From: JAZNUH01 sp045592225
Lineage (GTDB): Bacteria; Bacillota; Clostridia; UMGS1883; UMGS1540
Direction: 5' to 3'
Assembly: GCA_045592225.1 (NCBI GenBank)
Contig: JAZNUH010000065.1
Location: forward strand, 1 to 6,693
Length of the DNA stretch: 6,693 nt
A program made the position numbers and the translations under genes. The notes beneath the pieces were generated by a model. That model was not told the origin of the DNA. It saw nothing but the letters and a program-made list of their open reading frames with translations, and did not search any database. How positions within the stretch are numbered: position 1 is the stretch's first letter; the number at the start of each line of letters is the position of its first letter. Shown here one piece after another: positions 4,419-6,693 of this stretch.

Positions 4419-5759
4419 ATGGGCAAAACAATTACGGCTATTGCTACACCAAAAGGAACAGGCGGTGTGGCTATAATACGAATAAGCGGTGATGAAGCCT
4501 TTGCGGTGGCTGACAGGGTTTTCAGAGGTAAGGTGACGGCGGAGAATTCACAGCCTTACTTTATGAACTTTGGCAGCTTTACCGACGGCGACAGGGTGCT
4601 TGACCAGGGACTTATGGTGGTTATGCGTGCCCCCCGTTCATTTACGGGCGAGGATGTGGTGGAGCTTCACTGTCACGGTGGAGCACACGTTACCGAGCGC
4701 ATTTTACAGGCTGTCATAAAAGCAGAGGCAACCCTTGCTATGCCCGGTGAGTTTACACGCAGAGCCTTTTTAAACGGCAAGATTGACCTTTTGCGTGCCG
4801 AGGCTATTGGCGACATTATCCATTCCGAAACCGATTATTCGCTCTATCAGGCGGTAAATCAGCTGGAGGGCGGTCTTTCGGGAGTTATAAATGAAATACG
4901 TGCATCTTTAGTAGACACGGCGGCGCAGATTGCCGTTGCCGCAGACTATCCAGAGGAGGACATATCCTTTGAAATGGGCGAGCAGATAAAGGCGCGGCTT
5001 GATGATGCAAGAGAGAGGCTTGAAAATCTGCTTTCAACTGCCGACAGCGGCAGAATGATAAGAGAGGGTATACTGTGTGCTTTGGCAGGCAGACCCAATA
5101 CAGGCAAGTCATCCCTTTTAAATGCTCTTTTGGGTGAAAGACGTGCCATTGTAACCGAGCAGGAGGGTACAACCCGGGATGTAATTGAGGAGAGCATTGT
5201 GCACAAGGGCATACGCATCCGCCTTGCCGATACGGCAGGCATACGCAGTGGTGAAAGTGTTGCCGAGCAGATGGGTATTGAAATGTCCCGCGATTACGCA
5301 AAAAAGGCTGACCTTTGCATTGTGGTTTTAGAGGGCGGCGAAAAGACCGCCGAGGACAGTGCGGTTTTAGAGCTGACAAGCGACAAAAAGAGAATTATTG
5401 TTTTAAACAAATGTGATATTGCGCCTGCACAGCCCATTGAGGGCGAGGTGTGTGTATCCCTTTCGGCAAAGACGGGCGAGGGTATTGACCTGCTCCGCGA
5501 CGAGATTGTTAAAATTGCAGGGGATACACAAAGTGAGGCCGACAGGGTGAGAATTGTAAACACAAGGCAGAAGGAGGCGGCTATACGCGCAGGGGAGAGT
5601 ATTGCCTGTGCTATCGGCACTATTGACAGCGGCTTTCCGCCTGATTTGTGCCTTGGGGATGTTGAGGATGCCATCGGGGCGCTGGGTGAGATGATGGGAC
5701 TTTCCATATCTGACGAGATAACTGACAAGGTGTTCTCGCAGTTTTGTTTAGGCAAATAG
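4419..5759 (+). CDS. mnmE: tRNA-uridine-5-carboxymethylaminomethyl(34) synthesis GTPase MnmE
   Basis: 446 aa, close to the usual 450-460. With MnmG (GidA), MnmE installs the carboxymethylaminomethyl or aminomethyl group at C5 of wobble uridine 34 in a set of tRNAs, using methylene-tetrahydrofolate and GTP hydrolysis. The N-terminal folate-binding domain begins TITAIATPKGTGGVAIIRISG and contains LHCHGG and MPGEFTRRAFLNGKIDL. The inserted G domain has GRPNTGKSS (224-232, P-loop), GTTRD (250-254), DTAG (271-274) and NKCD (330-333). A helical domain follows, and the protein ends FCLGK, keeping the essential near-terminal cysteine (443); most homologues have C-I/L-G-K. Start ATG 4419 with GGAGTAGG upstream. 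It is not followed by mnmG or rsmG and not preceded by jag/yidC, unlike the usual Firmicutes cluster; its partner must be elsewhere. Confidence 0.98.
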   Translation: MGKTITAIATPKGTGGVAIIRISGDEAFAVADRVFRGKVTAENSQPYFMNFGSFTDGDRVLDQGLMVVMRAPRSFTGEDVVELHCHGGAHVTERILQAVIKAEATLAMPGEFTRRAFLNGKIDLLRAEAIGDIIHSETDYSLYQAVNQLEGGLSGVINEIRASLVDTAAQIAVAADYPEEDISFEMGEQIKARLDDARERLENLLSTADSGRMIREGILCALAGRPNTGKSSLLNALLGERRAIVTEQEGTTRDVIEESIVHKGIRIRLADTAGIRSGESVAEQMGIEMSRDYAKKADLCIVVLEGGEKTAEDSAVLELTSDKKRIIVLNKCDIAPAQPIEGEVCVSLSAKTGEGIDLLRDEIVKIAGDTQSEADRVRIVNTRQKEAAIRAGESIACAIGTIDSGFPPDLCLGDVEDAIGALGEMMGLSISDEITDKVFSQFCLGK

Positions 5760-5768
5760 GGCGGCTTG

Positions 5769-5802
5769 AAAATGCAAAATGCAAAATGCAAAATGCAAAA
5801 TT
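5769..5802 (+). repeat. 7-bp tandem repeat array (aaaatgc x4)
   Basis: Four perfect AAAATGC units (5769-5796) plus AAAATT, starting 9 nt after the mnmE stop codon and ending just before the mnmE terminator. Confidence 0.9.
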
Positions 5803-5808
5803 ACGGAG

Positions 5809-5833
5809 AGGAAACCTACGGGTTTCCTTTTTT
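5809..5833 (+). terminator. Terminator of mnmE
   Basis: AGGAAACC (5809-5816) pairs with GGTTTCCT (5821-5828) around a TACG loop, followed by TTTTT. It is sandwiched between two heptad arrays. Confidence 0.88.
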
Positions 5834-5835
5834 AA

Positions 5836-5865
5836 TTGAAAATTGAAAATTGAAAATTGAAAATT
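5836..5865 (+). repeat. 7-bp tandem repeat array (ttgaaaa x4)
   Basis: Four perfect TTGAAAA units (5836-5863) plus TT, immediately after the mnmE terminator. Confidence 0.9.
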
Positions 5866-5866
5866 A

Positions 5867-5892
5867 CGGCAGGAGCAAGCCCCTGCCCTACG
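5867..5892 (-). repeat. Short gtaggg-type palindrome
   Basis: GGCAGG (5868-5873) and CCTGCC (5882-5887) form an imperfectly symmetric hairpin; on the minus strand the element starts CGTAGGGCAGGGG. It resembles the GTAGGGAACGCC arm of the composite palindrome at 1181-1234 and is likely the same class of interspersed repeat. Confidence 0.5.
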
Positions 5893-5988
5893 GGTCAAGG
5901 GTAAACGCTTTTTCTTATGTATCGCACAAACCAATTATGCGGAAGAAAAGTGGCGTGCGGGACTTTTGCCTCACGTGGCGGGGATGAG
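5893..5988. other. Non-coding spacer, nothing recognised
   Basis: No open frame with a ribosome binding site, no strong hairpin and no promoter that I can support. Confidence 0.5.
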
Positions 5989-6051
5989 AAAATGCAAAAT
6001 GCAGAATGCAAAATGCAAAATTGACAATTGAAAATTGAAAGTTGAAAATTG
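5989..6051 (+). repeat. Hybrid heptad array: aaaatgc x4 then ttgaaaa x4
   Basis: AAAATGC, AAAATGC, AGAATGC, AAAATGC (5989-6016), AAAA, then TTGACAA, TTGAAAA, TTGAAAG, TTGAAAA (6021-6048) and TTG. The two unit types seen separately at 5769 and 5836 are fused here, which links them as one repeat family. Confidence 0.88.
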
Positions 6052-6055
6052 ATGG

Positions 6056-6082
6056 AGAAAACGCGAGAGCGTTTTCTTTTTT
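6056..6082 (+). terminator. Hairpin terminator upstream of RNA B
   Basis: AGAAAACGC (6056-6064) pairs with GCGTTTTCT (6069-6077) around a GAGA loop, followed by TTTTT. No gene ends directly before it; it probably shields RNA B from read-through, or moves with the heptad array, since the mnmE terminator sits in the same array context. Confidence 0.8.
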
Positions 6083-6085
6083 ATC

Positions 6086-6114
6086 TTGTAATTTGATTTT
6101 ATGTATGGTATACT
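6086..6114 (+). promoter_or_regulatory. Promoter of RNA B
   Basis: TTGTAA (6086-6091), a 17-bp spacer, and TATACT (6109-6114). Predicted initiation at about 6119-6121 falls at the foot of the RNA B closing stem, as for RNA A. Confidence 0.72.
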
Positions 6115-6118
6115 ATTT

Positions 6119-6282
6119 TTGCAGCATAAAGTTAATACATCTCAATAACACAGGTGTGTATTTTTTACCTTTGGTAAAAATGCATGCTCTATTTTCGCAT
6201 ACTTGTGTTATGAGAAAAACTTTGTGCTGCAACAAACGGAGTTATGCATTTTTGGTGCGTGACTTCGGTTGCGCACTTTTTT
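6119..6282 (+). ncRNA. RNA B: long-hairpin structured RNA / leader with terminator
   Basis: The closing stem 6119-6133 pairs with 6218-6232 over 15 bp with one G-U. Above it TCTCA/TAACACA (6140-6152, A6145 bulged) pairs with 6204-6215 over 12 bp, 6154-6159 pairs with 6197-6202, and TTTTTACC/GGTAAAAA (6162-6169/6173-6180) is an apical hairpin, leaving 6181-6196 unpaired on the 3' side. A linker with ACGGAGTTATGC (6236-6247) leads to a terminator at 6255-6282. The order of parts, closing-stem length, linker and terminator match RNA A, while the stem sequences are different, which is the pattern expected for a conserved RNA fold. A 57-aa ORF with a strong SD follows. Function unknown; a 6S-like RNA or an attenuating leader are the main options. 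Confidence 0.7.
6255..6282 (+). terminator. UUCG-loop terminator of RNA B
   Basis: GTGCGTGAC (6255-6263) pairs with GTTGCGCAC (6268-6276) around a TTCG loop, with the same two adjacent G-U pairs as in the RNA A terminator, then TTTTTT. Confidence 0.88.
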
Positions 6283-6301
6283 AATGTAAAGGAGATTTAT
6301 T

Positions 6302-6475
6302 ATGGCGGATTACAAAACTATGTATTTTACTTTATTTAACGCAATTACCGATGCGATGCAGGCAATTTATGATGCCAAGCCAGTGGCAGAGGCAATGCAA
6401 ATACTGTCCGAAGCCCAGCAGACAACAGAGGAAATTTATGTTGACACCTATGAAGAAGAGGAAGACGGAGTTTGA
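6302..6475 (+). CDS. Small hypothetical protein, 57 aa
   Basis: ATG 6302 with AAAGGAG (6288-6294) 7 nt upstream; the SD lies just beyond the RNA B terminator. The protein begins MADYKTMYFTLFNAITDAMQAI, continues through an amphipathic helix (KPVAEAMQILSEAQQTTEEIYVDTY, about 26-50) and ends EEEEDGV. It is soluble, acidic and probably two helices. I recognise the 'YKTMYFTLFNAITDA...AQQTTEEIY' pattern as a widespread short clostridial hypothetical protein, without an assigned function. It is the counterpart, in position, of the 74-aa membrane protein behind RNA A, but the two proteins are unrelated in sequence. The stop codon overlaps the first base of a heptad repeat array, and no terminator hairpin follows before the IS end. 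Confidence 0.82.
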   Translation: MADYKTMYFTLFNAITDAMQAIYDAKPVAEAMQILSEAQQTTEEIYVDTYEEEEDGV

Positions 6476-6508
6476 AAATGTAAAATGCAAAATGCTAAAT
6501 GCAAAATT
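6475..6508 (+). repeat. 7-bp tandem repeat array (aaaatgc type)
   Basis: AAAATGT, AAAATGC, AAAATGC, TAAATGC, AAAATT, directly overlapping the stop codon of the 57-aa gene. It shares the AAAATGCTAAATGCAAAA core with the array at 534-567, which lies in inverted orientation. Confidence 0.88.
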
Positions 6509-6529
6509 AGTGAAAGGAAAGGGAAAAAC

Positions 6530-6591
6530 CAGCACATAGGTAAGTAATTTGTGTCAGAACATAGGTAAGCCGGTGGTAAGTACAGGTAAGC
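6530..6591 (+). repeat. Subterminal repeats of a second, right-edge insertion sequence
   Basis: CAGCACATAGGTAAGT (6530-6545) and CAGAACATAGGTAAGC (6555-6570) are 25 bp apart; a degenerate third unit ends TACAGGTAAGC at 6591. The first differs by one base from the left-edge repeat and is inverted relative to it. By analogy with the left edge this is the promoter-side end of a related IS whose transposase lies to the right of the window. Confidence 0.6.
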
Positions 6592-6592
6592 C

Positions 6593-6656
6593 CTTTGTCA
6601 AGGTGGAGATTGCAAGGTTTCGCAATACGAAAGCTTGCAATACTACCTTGACAAAG
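6593..6656 (+). repeat. Long near-perfect hairpin inside the right-edge IS
   Basis: CTTTGTCAAGGT (6593-6604) pairs with ACCTTGACAAAG (6645-6656) over 12 bp; inside, ATTGCAAG/CTTGCAAT (6609-6616/6634-6641) and TTTCG/CGAAA (6618-6622/6628-6632) continue the stem around a CAATA loop. No T-run follows. It sits between the end repeats and AT-rich DNA (TAATATATAATT, 6661-6672) that may hold the transposase promoter. IS leaders often carry hairpins that limit transposase translation from external transcripts; that role here is inferred. Confidence 0.65.
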
Positions 6657-6693
6657 CCGATAATATATAATTGATTCAGGTGAAAACACGGTA

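Noticed and set aside
4885..5379. 164-codon minus-strand frame opposite mnmE, with other antisense frames at 5294-5934
   Set aside because: They are antisense to a highly conserved gene and contain repeat-derived FNFQ/FAFCI runs; shadows only.
6042..6284. 80-codon plus-strand open frame
   Set aside because: It begins in a heptad array and runs through two terminators and all of RNA B.

Overview
This window looks like chromosomal DNA from an uncultured gut-type member of the Firmicutes (class Clostridia, Oscillospiraceae/Ruminococcaceae-like). The basis is strong AAGGAGG-type ribosome binding sites, sigma-A-like promoters with 16-17 bp spacers, a secreted 'stalk domain' protein with the YNIDGYNY-KLRD signature, many T-tailed hairpin terminators, and intergenic clutter (7-bp aaaatgc/ttgaaaa tandem repeats, gtaggg palindromes) of a kind I associate with that group. 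The placement is inference; no rRNA or ribosomal protein gene is present to fix it.

Layout: (1) 1-133 is the promoter-side end of an insertion sequence whose transposase (beginning MPWKETNAM, IS481-like) reads leftwards out of the window; three 16-bp subterminal repeats mark its end. (2) 182-535 encodes a four-helix-bundle (S23/IVP family) protein, followed by tRNA-Leu(UAG) at 573-657 and a perfect hairpin terminator. (3) 699-1250 has no convincing gene. It holds a bead-string palindromic array of eight TCGATAT boxes alternating with mini-hairpins, a hairpin terminator, a 21-bp-phased TTATAAAA array and a composite interspersed palindrome. (4) 1290-1838 is a self-contained unit: promoter, long-hairpin RNA ('RNA A'), UNCG-loop terminator, strong SD, 74-aa membrane protein, terminator. 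(5) 1921-4144 holds two promoter-equipped genes for exported proteins: a stalk-domain protein and a lipoprotein with a transmembrane segment and a long acidic tail. (6) 4145-4418 is an unexplained structured leader before mnmE (4419-5759), the tRNA-modification GTPase. (7) 5760-6082 is repeat-rich non-coding DNA with two terminators. (8) 6086-6508 is a second unit built exactly like region 4: promoter, long-hairpin RNA ('RNA B'), UNCG-loop terminator, SD, 57-aa protein. (9) 6530-6693 is the end of a second, related insertion sequence pointing rightwards, with inverted copies of the left-edge 16-bp repeat and a long hairpin.

The main discovery candidate is the pair RNA A / RNA B. Their sequences differ greatly, but both start just after a good -10 box, both close with a 15-bp stem containing one G-U pair, both continue through a CGGAGTT linker into a 9-bp terminator with a TACG or TTCG loop and two consecutive G-U wobbles, and both are followed within about 25 nt by a strong SD and a small ORF. 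This suggests a paralogous structured-RNA family: either 6S-like small RNAs or terminator-controlled leaders. I could not assign it to a known family by eye.

Otherwise the genes do not form an obvious pathway. tRNA-Leu and mnmE both concern translation but are about 3.8 kb apart with their own signals, and mnmE is not in its usual jag-mnmE-mnmG-rsmG setting.
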